Part shown: positions 26,888 through 35,346 of the stretch, piece by piece
How the letters are laid out: the number at the start of each line of letters is the position of its first letter
Position numbering within the stretch: the stretch's first letter is position 1
DNA from: Thalassobacterium sedimentorum
GTDB taxonomy: Bacteria > Verrucomicrobiota > Verrucomicrobiia > Opitutales > Coraliomargaritaceae
Length of the DNA: 64,000 bases
Assembly (NCBI RefSeq): GCF_031127905.1
Contig: NZ_JARXIC010000009.1
Location: 1 to 64,000 of the forward strand
Direction: 5' to 3'
Program-made: the position numbers and the translations under genes
The notes under the pieces: generated by a model
Database searches by the model: none
What the model was told of the DNA's origin: nothing
Seen by the model: the letters and a program-made list of their open reading frames with translations, nothing else

Positions 26888-28591
26888 ATGCACACACACA
26901 CACGTTCACGTCCGAATGTCATACTATTTATTGCAGACGATTTAGCCTGGGGAGACCTTTGTTGCCACGACAATCCTTACGTACACACTCCGAATCTGGA
27001 TCGACTACATGCTCAAAGCGCACGCCTAGAGCATTATTGCAGTGGCCCCCTGTGTTCACCAGCACGAGCCAGCCTATTGACAGGCCGTTATCACTTGCGA
27101 ACACGCGTGATCGACACTTACTGCGGACGCTCAAACATTGATCCAAATGAACGCACGATAGCGCACGCACTCTCTAAATCCGGTTACCAATGTGGTGCTT
27201 TCGGGAAATGGCATCTGGGAGACTGTTACCCCTCACGAGCCATAGACATGGGCTTCGATACTACAGTTATGCACAACGCAGGTGGCATAGGCCAACCCGG
27301 AGATCACCCGCTCAATAATGCACGCTGGCAGAAAGACTCCTATTTCGATCCAATCCTCTACAGTAATGGTGAACCGAAGCCCTATCGCGGGTATTGCGCA
27401 GATATTTTCATTGATGAAGCAATTCGATTCATTGATAAAAATAAGGATCAACCCTTCTTTACCTACATCGCCACCAATACCCCGCACACACCTCTGATCG
27501 TAGCCAATGAATGGTCGGAGAAATATCTCAAAATGGATATCGACCCCAAGCATGCCAAAATCTACGGCATGATAGAAAACATTGACTACAATATCGGTCG
27601 GCTCATGGCTCATCTTGAAAGGCACGGCCTTACCGAAAACAGTATCTTAATCTTCACAAGCGATCACGGACCTTGCTCCAGTGCTGACGGCGCCGACAAT
27701 CGAATACGTTGGAATGCAGGGCTCCGCGACCGCAAAGGCAGCCTCTATCAAGGCGGTGTCAAAGTACCCAACTTCATCCGCTATCCCGCCGGATTAATAA
27801 AGCAGCAGGCAGTCACACGAATAACTAGCCCCGTGGACATCCTCCCAACTGTAATGGATTTCTGCAATATCGCAGAATCCACAAACTGTCCCAGCATTGA
27901 CGGAGTCTCTCTTCGAGGAGTTCTCACAGACGATTCCGAAACTCCACCCCCGCCCGCAGATCGCAAAGTTTACATGCAATGGCACCGAGGCGACGTGCCC
28001 ATCCCACATCGTAACGCGGCTGTCATCGGCGACCGCTTCAAATACTACACACCCAACGAAAACTCGTCGGGAGAACTCTACGATCTCAAAAACGACCCGT
28101 GCGAGACACACGACATCGCCAACGAATTCCCAGAACAAGCCAAATCCATGCGAAAGGATTACCTAAAGTGGCTCTTTGATGTCGCCGGAACTCGAGGAGT
28201 CGGCACTTTTGACAGCCAAGCCATCCACATTGGCAGCAGCGTCGAACGCAGCACCCTACTCACAACGAATGATTGGCGACTAGTCACAGGAGAAGACTGG
28301 GACCGAACCGACTTACGCGGCTACTGGCAGGTAAAGAACCTCAAGGAACAGCAATACAACATCCGTGTTCGCTTTAAGCAAAAGCCCGACAGAGGACTCG
28401 TTTTTTTGTCAATCAACGATACCATTTTGACTGCCGACAAAATCGAACCTGACGGCTGGATTCAATTTGATAAACAAGTTATCCACGAAGGTTACATTCG
28501 TATAGAAAGTTGGATAGAGAAGCACAGCAATGACTCGGAATCATACCTCCAGCGCTTCCAATGTGCCTGCTACATTGAACTATCATCATAA
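26888..28591 (+). CDS. Type I sulfatase without signal peptide
   Basis: 567 residues. RPNVILFIADDLAWGDLCCH gives the N-terminal metal ligands, and GPLCSPARASLLTG (Cys56) the CxPxR formylglycine signature. GAFGKWHLGD and ILIFTSDHGPCSS are other conserved active-site strands. The C-terminal 130 residues (after about 440) form the small arylsulfatase subdomain. The N-terminus is only MHTHTRSRPNV, with no hydrophobic segment, so the enzyme should stay in the cytosol, unlike the sulfatase at 14483. It is divergent from the LacI-family gene and followed by another sulfatase gene after 31 bases. The likely role is desulfation of imported sugars. Confidence 0.92.
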   Translation: MHTHTRSRPNVILFIADDLAWGDLCCHDNPYVHTPNLDRLHAQSARLEHYCSGPLCSPARASLLTGRYHLRTRVIDTYCGRSNIDPNERTIAHALSKSGYQCGAFGKWHLGDCYPSRAIDMGFDTTVMHNAGGIGQPGDHPLNNARWQKDSYFDPILYSNGEPKPYRGYCADIFIDEAIRFIDKNKDQPFFTYIATNTPHTPLIVANEWSEKYLKMDIDPKHAKIYGMIENIDYNIGRLMAHLERHGLTENSILIFTSDHGPCSSADGADNRIRWNAGLRDRKGSLYQGGVKVPNFIRYPAGLIKQQAVTRITSPVDILPTVMDFCNIAESTNCPSIDGVSLRGVLTDDSETPPPPADRKVYMQWHRGDVPIPHRNAAVIGDRFKYYTPNENSSGELYDLKNDPCETHDIANEFPEQAKSMRKDYLKWLFDVAGTRGVGTFDSQAIHIGSSVERSTLLTTNDWRLVTGEDWDRTDLRGYWQVKNLKEQQYNIRVRFKQKPDRGLVFLSINDTILTADKIEPDGWIQFDKQVIHEGYIRIESWIEKHSNDSESYLQRFQCACYIELSS

Positions 28592-28622
28592 TGTAAGTCC
28601 ATAATGCGAAATCACTCCTACA

Positions 28623-29978
28623 ATGAAAAATCAAATAAAGCCTTTGAACATTCTTTATCTACATAGCCACGATACTGGAAGGTATTGTGAACCTTATGGA
28701 TATGCAGCACAAACACCGCATATACAAAAATTAGCTGAAGAAGGCGTAATTTTCAGAAAAGCCTACTGCGGCAATCCAACCTGTTCCCCATCCAGAGCCT
28801 GCTTATTAACAGGGCAATCGGCACATGCTGCCGGCATGTTTGGCCTCGCGCATCGCGGCTGGACTCTAAACGACTACAAGCAAACATTAATCAATTTCCT
28901 GAAAGAGCACGGGTATTTTACTGCACTCAGCGGCATCCAACACATTGCCTTGGCTCCTTATGCAGAACCAGAAGACGCAGGTTATGACGAAATTTTAACA
29001 CTGGACGGCTCTTTTGACACCCCAGTGGCGGCCGCTGAAGATTTTCTAGCCCGCCAACATAAACGTCCCTTCTTTTTAGACGTGGGACTTTTCCCACCGC
29101 ATCGAACAGGCAATGACGGCGATTTCCCGAGCAAGCACCCTCCTACCGATGAACGTTATGTGATGCCACCAGCGGTCCTGCCAGACACCCCGGAATCCCG
29201 CCACGATTACTCTCGTTATCTCACTAGCGTGCGTGGCACCGATGAATCTTTCGGTCAGGTTCTCTCTGCAATCGACCGATATGGATACCGAGACAATACC
29301 TTGGTCATTTGCACCACAGATCACGGACCAGCCTTTCCTCACATGAAATGTCGCCTGACGGACCATGGTATCGGCGTCATGCTTATCATGCGCGGACCGC
29401 ACGGCTTTTCCGGCGGCAAAGTCATTGATGAAATGGTTTCTCAAGTCGACCTATTTCCAAGCATTTGCAATCTGTTAAACTTACCTAAACCAACGTGGCT
29501 GGAAGGACAATCCTTCCTGCCATTGCTTCATGGCGACAATAGCCAAGCGAGACAGGCGATCTTTGCGGAAGTCAATTATCATGCCGCCGAGGAACCAGGC
29601 CGCGCAGTCAGAACGAACCGTTGGAAGTACATTCGCCGCTATACAGATTACAATCAAACGGTGCTACCCAATATCGACAATTCAATTTCTAAAACCTATT
29701 TGTATAACCGCGACTTAAAAGAGCGTGAAGAACCGAAAGAATTTCTCTTCGATCTTTGCTACGACCCACAGGAAGCCAACAATCTGGCCGCCGCTCCTCA
29801 ATATAAAGCGATTAAAAATGAAATGGAAGAGGCTCTAAGGCAATGGATGCGAGATACAGGGGATCCGCTATTTGAAGGAGTGCTTCCGAAAAACGATAGA
29901 ATGATCGTCACACCACAGCATCACTTCAACCCCGATGGCAACACAGTGACTGAAACCTCCCAAAACCTCGAGCACTAA
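28623..29978 (+). CDS. Type I sulfatase, heparan N-sulfatase-like, without signal peptide
   Basis: 451 residues. NILYLHSHDTGRYCEPYGY has the metal-ligand pattern of the S1_8-like subgroup, where HDTG replaces DD. NPTCSPSRACLLTG (Cys54) is the formylglycine site. LDVGLFPPHR and VICTTDHGPAFPHMKC add conserved His and Asp residues. No signal peptide is present (MKNQIKPLNILYL), so it is probably cytosolic. It is the last intact gene of the island on this strand, downstream of the other cytosolic sulfatase, and the two are likely cotranscribed. A weak 6-bp hairpin CCGTTC/GAACGG follows at 29979-30008. Confidence 0.92.
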   Translation: MKNQIKPLNILYLHSHDTGRYCEPYGYAAQTPHIQKLAEEGVIFRKAYCGNPTCSPSRACLLTGQSAHAAGMFGLAHRGWTLNDYKQTLINFLKEHGYFTALSGIQHIALAPYAEPEDAGYDEILTLDGSFDTPVAAAEDFLARQHKRPFFLDVGLFPPHRTGNDGDFPSKHPPTDERYVMPPAVLPDTPESRHDYSRYLTSVRGTDESFGQVLSAIDRYGYRDNTLVICTTDHGPAFPHMKCRLTDHGIGVMLIMRGPHGFSGGKVIDEMVSQVDLFPSICNLLNLPKPTWLEGQSFLPLLHGDNSQARQAIFAEVNYHAAEEPGRAVRTNRWKYIRRYTDYNQTVLPNIDNSISKTYLYNRDLKEREEPKEFLFDLCYDPQEANNLAAAPQYKAIKNEMEEALRQWMRDTGDPLFEGVLPKNDRMIVTPQHHFNPDGNTVTETSQNLEH

Positions 29979-30042
29979 CCGTTCAAAACCCTCAAACCTA
30001 AAGAACGGGGTCCAATGGCCGTAGCTGTGATATTGTGTGAGA

Positions 30043-30276
30043 ATGGAATCAATCGAGACAAAGTTATGCATCGATTCGGCAAATTCCGATCGTAAAGGTC
30101 GCCTGATTCGCAGTGGGGATGAGTGGGCGCAAATATTGGCCGAAGCGAGCGAAATGCCGCGGATGCAAACCAAGACTTTGTCGCCTACGCAACAAACGAT
30201 GCATGCACCTGATCCTTCGGAAGTTGCGAAATATTTGGTAGGGCATTTTCGCCCAAAGCGACGTCTTGCAAATTAG
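30043..30276 (+). pseudogene. Truncated IS66-type tnpA fragment
   Basis: The first about 35 codons (MESIETKLCIDSANSDRKG, then IRSGDEWAQILAEA) match the N-terminus of the tnpA remnant at 1467, including the identical DNA word ATGGAATCAATCGAGAC. After that the similarity to TnpA ends and the frame runs on through unrelated sequence to a stop at 30276, so only the 5' end of the gene is left. It has the same orientation as the copy at 1467 and marks the right border of the polysaccharide island. Confidence 0.65.
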
Positions 30277-30321
30277 AGTGCTAGTCCGCATGAATCGTCA
30301 TGAGCAGGCGTTCTCAGATGG

Positions 30322-30413
30322 CGAACGGCGGTTTTGGCACAACCACCCTACCTATTCACGAACACTACGAACGGCGGTTTTGGCAAAACCGCCCTACCGA
30401 TTCACGAACACAG
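30322..30413. repeat. Two tandem 46-bp REP-like units
   Basis: Unit 1 is 30322-30367 and unit 2 is 30368-30413. Both read CGAACGGCGGTTTTGGCA and share ATTCACGAACAC, with a few differences in between. Unit 2 contains the perfect palindrome GGCGGTTTTG-G-CAAAACCGCC (30373-30393), while in unit 1 the right arm has mutated. This is the form of dispersed intergenic palindromes such as REP sequences. Confidence 0.75.
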
Positions 30414-31021
30414 CTAGTTTTTTCTTCAGCAGTGCCATTCGAGACGGACCTGCGTTACCAATATAATTCCTGATAGAATCAAACTTCCCTAGAATTGGTA
30501 TTAGTCAATTGGAAGCGTGTAGATTACCTAAAGAGGCCCCTCTCCGCAAGTCGGATACTGCCGTAAAGTCTCTCCACTCAGACAACGATCATCCTCCAAT
30601 AAATAAGGCATACATTAAGTGACGAGGAATCCAACTACGTTGGCCTCGATTAACTGTCACAGCACCCGACAATTCCGAAAGGACACACGGTCATGTGATA
30701 CCGTCATCGCCTTGCCCATACGTGAGCGAATCACCGATACACAAAATACGTTGTGCTTAAATAGGAGGATAACTCATCAATGAAAGAAAAATAACTAGGA
30801 CAGCTTTTACCAAAAGATGAGACAAACGCATTTAGGAATGATACATATATCTCTTAATAAGAGGAATAGAGTTATTGAACATTTCCACGTCAAGTCTGCT
30901 CAAATTTTGACAGGAGCATAATGCCCTCTGTCCAAGCCAGATCACTCAAAAACTTGCAACATCTACAGAGTGAAAGCTCTTGACCGCGAATAAGAAGTCC
31001 GCGAAGCGGTTTCGATCTCAG
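30414..31021. other. Gene-poor debris region
   Basis: About 600 bases between the REP-like repeat and bshA. Apart from the SGNH-hydrolase remnant at 30589-30756 I see no gene, RNA or clear terminator. The 140 bases after the bshA stop codon contain only a short stem (TCCGCGAAGCGG-like, near 30999). Confidence 0.45.
30589..30756 (-). pseudogene. SGNH/GDSL hydrolase fragment with in-frame stop
   Basis: On the minus strand, codons from 30756 read AQRILCIGDSLTYGQGDDGI, which is the block I motif (GDSLTxG) of SGNH/GDSL esterases. An in-frame TGA follows after the next Thr; it could come from CGA. Translation then resumes in the same frame as PCVLSELSGAVTVNRGQRSW up to a TGA at 30589. There is no start codon, and a stop precedes the first codon, so this is a relic. 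SGNH esterases commonly accompany polysaccharide genes, so it may be a lost part of the island. Confidence 0.45.
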
Positions 31022-32158
31022 CTACAAACTTGCGAGCAAATCGCGATAGCAACGTAGATACTGATCGCGAATAACGGGCGGCGCGAAACGTGCTTTAGCA
31101 TCCTCCGCAGCGGCCTGCCCCATCGCGGTCATTTGCTCAGGGTGATCGATCAACTGATCAATCGCGTCTGCGAGCGCTTCGGGACTGTGAGGCGGCACCA
31201 GCAATCCGGTGCGCCCGTCTTGCACCACTTCGGGAATGCCGCCGACATCGGTGGCCACCACGGGTTTACCATGCGCGAGTGTCTCTAAAATACTGAGCCC
31301 GAAGCTCTCGGCCTCAGAGGCATACAGGCCTAGATCGCAAGCGTTCAGGTAGGGTTCGATATCTTTGACGTCCTTAATCACGATCACACGATCTTGTAAA
31401 TCTAGACGCATGACTTCGGCTTCGTAGGGTTCAAAATCGCCGCCAGCGAGTATGAGCAACTTCACTCGACTGCGATTATTTAAGCGAGCGACGGCTTTCA
31501 ATACATCAATCACGCGCTTGCCAGGGCGCGCATTCGACATGTGCAAGAGCAAGTGCTCCGCTTCAGTTACCTGAAGCTCTTGCCGAACTTCCTCTCTCGA
31601 TGGCTTCACCGTAGCTGGAGCATAAAAGTTCGGAATCACCTTGATCGAATGCTGAATCCCAAATGTTTCGATCGTCTGCACTTTTAAACTTTCCGACACC
31701 GTCGAGACGCCATCGGAATTTTCGATCGAATACTTAATGATCGGCCGATAGTGAGGGTCCTTGCCCAGCAAGTTAGTATCGGTTCCGTGTAAGGTGGTGA
31801 GAATGACGGGGCACTTTTTATCAGGCCCCAACATTTGCTTGGCCAGCAGTGCGCCGGTGGCATGTGGCACGGCGTAATGCACGTGCAGCACATCCAGCTG
31901 ATGCTCGGCACACACCTCCATGATACGCACCGACAGGGGCAGTGTGTAATCGGGGTATTTGAAAAGTGAATACTCATTCACCACCACTGGATGATAGAAC
32001 AGGTTCTCACCGCACTTTAAACGCACAGGACGCTCGTAGCTGATAAAATGTATTTCGTGCCCCGCAGCCGCCAGCAACATACCGAGTTCCGTAGCCACAA
32101 TGCCACTGCCCCCGATGCTCGGGTAGCAGACCATGCCAATTTTAAGTCGTGACTCCAT
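31022..32158 (-). CDS. bshA: N-acetyl-alpha-D-glucosaminyl L-malate synthase BshA
   Basis: 378 residues from the ATG at 32158, two bases after the bshB stop codon; an in-frame ATG at 32170 would overlap bshB. It is a GT4 glycosyltransferase that joins GlcNAc from UDP-GlcNAc to L-malate, the first step of bacillithiol synthesis. The BshA-specific patterns are clear: GMVCYPSIGGSGIVATELG, NEYSLFKYPDYTLPLSV, LDVLHVHYAVPHATGALLAK and NFYAP. The GT-B nucleotide-binding loop EAESFGLSILETLAHGKPVV carries the E-x7-E motif. It is last in the coupled minus-strand operon with bshB and a BshC-like gene, which strongly supports the assignment. Confidence 0.93.
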   Translation of the reverse strand: MESRLKIGMVCYPSIGGSGIVATELGMLLAAAGHEIHFISYERPVRLKCGENLFYHPVVVNEYSLFKYPDYTLPLSVRIMEVCAEHQLDVLHVHYAVPHATGALLAKQMLGPDKKCPVILTTLHGTDTNLLGKDPHYRPIIKYSIENSDGVSTVSESLKVQTIETFGIQHSIKVIPNFYAPATVKPSREEVRQELQVTEAEHLLLHMSNARPGKRVIDVLKAVARLNNRSRVKLLILAGGDFEPYEAEVMRLDLQDRVIVIKDVKDIEPYLNACDLGLYASEAESFGLSILETLAHGKPVVATDVGGIPEVVQDGRTGLLVPPHSPEALADAIDQLIDHPEQMTAMGQAAAEDAKARFAPPVIRDQYLRCYRDLLASL

Positions 32159-32159
32159 A

Positions 32160-32885
32160 TTAGAATGCACGCGCGGTGCGTTGCAACTGCCCCAGCGTCT
32201 GAATCACGGGAGGATCATTTGGCCAGAGCGCCATCGCATACTTGCAACCAGCCATCGATCCGAGCTGTTGGGCACGCGAGAGTTGTAGCTCAATATAAGC
32301 ACGCTGACTGACTTGTGACGCATGACAGGCCATCAATTGCTGCCATGACTCGGCCATCTCAGAGACATCGATCAAAGTGGCTGTCGAGAGTGGGTTGTCC
32401 TCGTGCGCGGTAATGGAGTAAAACCAAAGCGAAGACACCGAGTGCGACGGCAAGCCTGCAAGTGCGGCCAAGCCACCGTAGCGAGCGAGACGGCAAGCAT
32501 TGCGGGCCGCGTTGCCGACCGCGCAATGATCGGGATGTTGGTTGGTGCTCAGCGAGGGCGCACAAATGATATCTGGGCGAAACTCGCGAATGATACGCGC
32601 CAATTGCACACTATTTTCAGGTGATGCGGTTTGTAGGCCGTCCCCGCCGAAATCTAAAAAGCTCAGTCGCTCCGACGCGCCCAGCATCTTTGCCGCCGCG
32701 CGTGTTTCGGCTTCACGGATCACCGGCGTGCCCGCGCTGCCCGCTTCTCCCTTGGAAGTGACCACCATCGCGATTTCAGTGCCTTGGGCAAATTCCTTGA
32801 GTAAGACCGCGCCCATCCCGAATTCGAGGTCATCGGGGTGCGCTCCGATCGCGAGTAGTTTAAGTGCTGGTGCTTGTTGGCTCAT
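32160..32885 (-). CDS. bshB: Bacillithiol biosynthesis deacetylase BshB
   Basis: 241 residues of the PIG-L/LmbE zinc-deacetylase family. It removes acetyl from GlcNAc-malate to give GlcN-malate, the second bacillithiol step. AIGAHPDDLEFGMG (13-26) holds the AHPDD zinc and catalytic motif, and STNQHPDHCAVGNAARNAC has the HPDH zinc histidines (117-120). TSKGEAGSAGTPVIREAET is the family's typical G-E-x-G-x-x-G-T-x-x-x-R segment, shared with BshB1. The start codon overlaps the end of the BshC-like gene by 4 bases (ATGA). Its position between BshC-like and BshA genes points to BshB rather than another LmbE enzyme. Confidence 0.9.
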   Translation of the reverse strand: MSQQAPALKLLAIGAHPDDLEFGMGAVLLKEFAQGTEIAMVVTSKGEAGSAGTPVIREAETRAAAKMLGASERLSFLDFGGDGLQTASPENSVQLARIIREFRPDIICAPSLSTNQHPDHCAVGNAARNACRLARYGGLAALAGLPSHSVSSLWFYSITAHEDNPLSTATLIDVSEMAESWQQLMACHASQVSQRAYIELQLSRAQQLGSMAGCKYAMALWPNDPPVIQTLGQLQRTARAF

Positions 32886-33652
32886 GGTAGGTAGGCGTCA
32901 CTGGAGTCGGAAATTTCGTCGCGCTTAATAAATTCAATTTCAGGTGCTTCCGAGGTATCGAGATAGTTCATCTCCCCCGCTCCTGCAACATAGTGCGTGC
33001 ATTTAATCACAGATTGCATCCAACGCAGTCGCGTATCACGGCTAGGACTCACCTGAGCGCGCTGCCATTCTTGTGCGGGTAAATCAATGTAAGAATTGCC
33101 ACCCCGATGCAGACGTAAGCCATGCGCCGCGTCATAGCGTGCACGCACGAGTTCATTCTCATAGGTGACATCGACAAAATAGTCCTCGATCTCACAGCCC
33201 TGCTCTCGAAAACTGGGATCACTGGAACGCATCACTTCAATGCCTGCGAGTAATCCCAATGCTTGATACATTTCTAAGCAAAAGTCCGCCACGTTGTCTG
33301 CCTGGATTGCTTCAAAGGCGGGCACGTATTCAGATTTCAAATACTTAGGCAACTGACGCGCGAGGCTGGCCTGCCATGCGCGATCGACTCGCTTGGCATA
33401 GAGCGGGGAATACTTCTTCTGAATTTTATTGGCGAAGGTAAAGTTGAAACGCTGCGTTGCGCATGTCGTCAAATCCTTGACCACAGTCTGGGTCTCGCGT
33501 GGGTCATGATCGCTATCATGATAGAAGAACACGATGCGCCCGCCCAGCTCTGCTTGCAGGCGCCGCGCGGTCTGAAACTTGGCAAAGAGAAAGCGTCGCG
33601 GTAAAAAACCACAAGGCTGCTGACCAAAACAAATAACAGGTTCCTGACTCAT
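32882..33652 (-). CDS. Compact BshC-like protein, candidate bacillithiol cysteine ligase
   Basis: 256 residues, about half the usual 500-550 of BshC, the putative enzyme that adds cysteine to GlcN-malate. Visible BshC landmarks in order: CFGQQPCGF with GQQ at 10-12 (BshC has TGQQxG), FLFAKFQTARRLQ (BshC has xYTxxKxxxxIxLA), FFYHDSDHD with DHD at 48-50 (BshC has EDHD), VSPSRDTRLRWMQ at 201-213 (BshC has SPxxLLRPxxQ), and THYVAGAGEMNYL at 219-231 (BshC has AYVGGPxExAYxAQL). The long central region of normal BshC is reduced. It overlaps the symporter gene before it and bshB after it by 4 bases each. Context plus motifs make the role likely, but this is inference; no full-length BshC is in the window. 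Confidence 0.7.
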   Translation of the reverse strand: MSQEPVICFGQQPCGFLPRRFLFAKFQTARRLQAELGGRIVFFYHDSDHDPRETQTVVKDLTTCATQRFNFTFANKIQKKYSPLYAKRVDRAWQASLARQLPKYLKSEYVPAFEAIQADNVADFCLEMYQALGLLAGIEVMRSSDPSFREQGCEIEDYFVDVTYENELVRARYDAAHGLRLHRGGNSYIDLPAQEWQRAQVSPSRDTRLRWMQSVIKCTHYVAGAGEMNYLDTSEAPEIEFIKRDEISDSSDAYLP

Positions 33653-35346
33653 AATGATTGAATAGACTTATTAGGGCGAATATTGAGCAGGCTCTGCACC
33701 AACAAGGCGATCACCACAGCTAGAATGCAGCCGATTAAGTTAAACCACAGATACCCAATATCCACGGGTGAAAAATAGAGAAACAACACGATCGTCTCGA
33801 CGCACACACCACCAATAAAGGCGGCATGCCCACGAATGCGCTTGAGGAAGAAAGCGACCAGAAAGATGCCGAGAATGGTGCCGTAAAACAAAGAGCCGAT
33901 GATGTTGACTGCTTCGATCAAGTTATCGAACAAGGTGAGAGTCATCGCGAAGCTGACTGCCACGAGGCCCCAAACGAGCGTCAGAATACGAGCCACCCAG
34001 ACGTAGTGAGCGTCCGATCCTACTTGGTGCACCAGTGTTTTGTAGCCATCAATCATAGTGGTGGAAGCCAGCGCATTGAGCTCGGATGCGGTCGACGACA
34101 TGGCCGCGAGAAAGATCACCGCAACCAGCAGCCCCACCAGCCCCGCTGGTAAATTATCCAATACGAAGTGTAGGAAAATATAATCCGCATCCTGCGTGTC
34201 TGCATCCGGATTCGCCGTGCTCACGGCTTGCTTAAACGCGCCGCGTTGCAGCTCCATCAATTCAGTTTGTTGCAGAATGGCTGCACGTGTTTCCGGACGC
34301 GCAGCTCCAGTAGCGTGGCGCTCACTCAAAGCGGTCTCTAGGAAAGTGCCACGTGTCTCAAATGCGCTTTGAAACTGTGACTCAATCGGCGCCAGCACTT
34401 CGGGGGCAACTTGCTCGATGGTCGCTACGTTATAAAAGATCGGGGGCTGTTGGAATTGATAAAACACGAATAGTAGCACCCCCAACAATAGAATCGAGAA
34501 CTGCATCGGGATCTTCAATACCGCATTAAAAATCAGTCCCCAACGACTCGCGGTGACTGAACTCCCGGCCAGATAGCGCTGCACTTGTGATTGATCGGTG
34601 CCAAAGTAAGACAGCGCTAGAAAAGTGCCCCCAATGAGACCTGTCCAAATCGTATAACGCTGACTGGGATCGAAGGAAAAGCTAATCGCTTCCAAGCGCT
34701 CGTGCATGCCGGCGATATAGAGCGCATCGCCGAAAGAGACGTTCTCCGGCAGGCCATTGACCACATAACCGAAGGCAATCGTCATACCGATCAGGATGAT
34801 CAGCATTTGATACTTCTGCGTCAGGCTGACGGTGCGCGTGCCTCCGGTGACAGTATAGAGAATGACCAATATGCCCGTTACCAAAATCGTGGGGCCGAGT
34901 GGCCAGTAAAAGACACTCGATACAATAATCGCGGGTGCGTAGATGGTAATGCCTGCCGCTAAGCCACGCTGCACCAAAAAGAGTCCGGCCGCCAATAAGC
35001 GTGTTTTTTGGTCAAAGCGCTGCCCCAAAAACTCATAGGCGGTGGTGACCTGTAGGCGGTGGTAAATCGGAATAAAGACCGCGCAGATCAAGATCATCGC
35101 GATAGGCAGTCCAAGGTAATTCTGTACAAAGGCCAGACCGCCTTCATAGCCCTGCCCTGGTGTCGATAGAAAGGTGATCGCCGAGGCCTGTGTGGCCATT
35201 ACAGACAGTCCGATCGTGCTCCACTTCAGATCCGCACCACCGCGCAAATAATCGTTGGCACTTTGATGACGGCGCGCCGTCCATAGCCCGTAACCCACGA
35301 TGCCTAGAACGGTGGCGAAAAGAACAATCCAGTCTGCTGAGCTCAT
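33649..35346 (-). CDS. Sodium:solute symporter (SSS family)
   Basis: About 565 residues from the ATG at 35346 (MSSADWIVLFATVLGIVGYG); an upstream start at 35397 would add a stretch that overlaps the small gene before it. About 13 hydrophobic segments. DYLRGGADLKWSTIGLSVMATQ and SAITFLSTPGQGYEGGLAFV are the conserved first SSS helices with sodium-site residues, and TGGTRTVSLTQKYQMLIILI and FGTDQSQVQRYLAG are later signature loops. An unusually long hydrophilic loop (about 330-400) lies between two helices. The 4-base overlap with the BshC-like gene and the upstream 37-residue membrane peptide suggest it moves something linked to bacillithiol metabolism; the substrate is unknown. Confidence 0.88.
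   Translation of the reverse strand: MSSADWIVLFATVLGIVGYGLWTARRHQSANDYLRGGADLKWSTIGLSVMATQASAITFLSTPGQGYEGGLAFVQNYLGLPIAMILICAVFIPIYHRLQVTTAYEFLGQRFDQKTRLLAAGLFLVQRGLAAGITIYAPAIIVSSVFYWPLGPTILVTGILVILYTVTGGTRTVSLTQKYQMLIILIGMTIAFGYVVNGLPENVSFGDALYIAGMHERLEAISFSFDPSQRYTIWTGLIGGTFLALSYFGTDQSQVQRYLAGSSVTASRWGLIFNAVLKIPMQFSILLLGVLLFVFYQFQQPPIFYNVATIEQVAPEVLAPIESQFQSAFETRGTFLETALSERHATGAARPETRAAILQQTELMELQRGAFKQAVSTANPDADTQDADYIFLHFVLDNLPAGLVGLLVAVIFLAAMSSTASELNALASTTMIDGYKTLVHQVGSDAHYVWVARILTLVWGLVAVSFAMTLTLFDNLIEAVNIIGSLFYGTILGIFLVAFFLKRIRGHAAFIGGVCVETIVLFLYFSPVDIGYLWFNLIGCILAVVIALLVQSLLNIRPNKSIQSL

Noticed and set aside
26889-26902. CA repeats at the sulfatase start, and similar ones near 4401 and 25656
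   Set aside because: Short simple-sequence runs of 4-6 units. Slippage at the sulfatase start (phase variation) is possible but too short to support.
30301-30420. Tandem repeat considered as a CRISPR array
   Set aside because: Only two directly abutting 46-bp units, no unique spacers and no cas genes. The palindrome fits a REP-like element instead.
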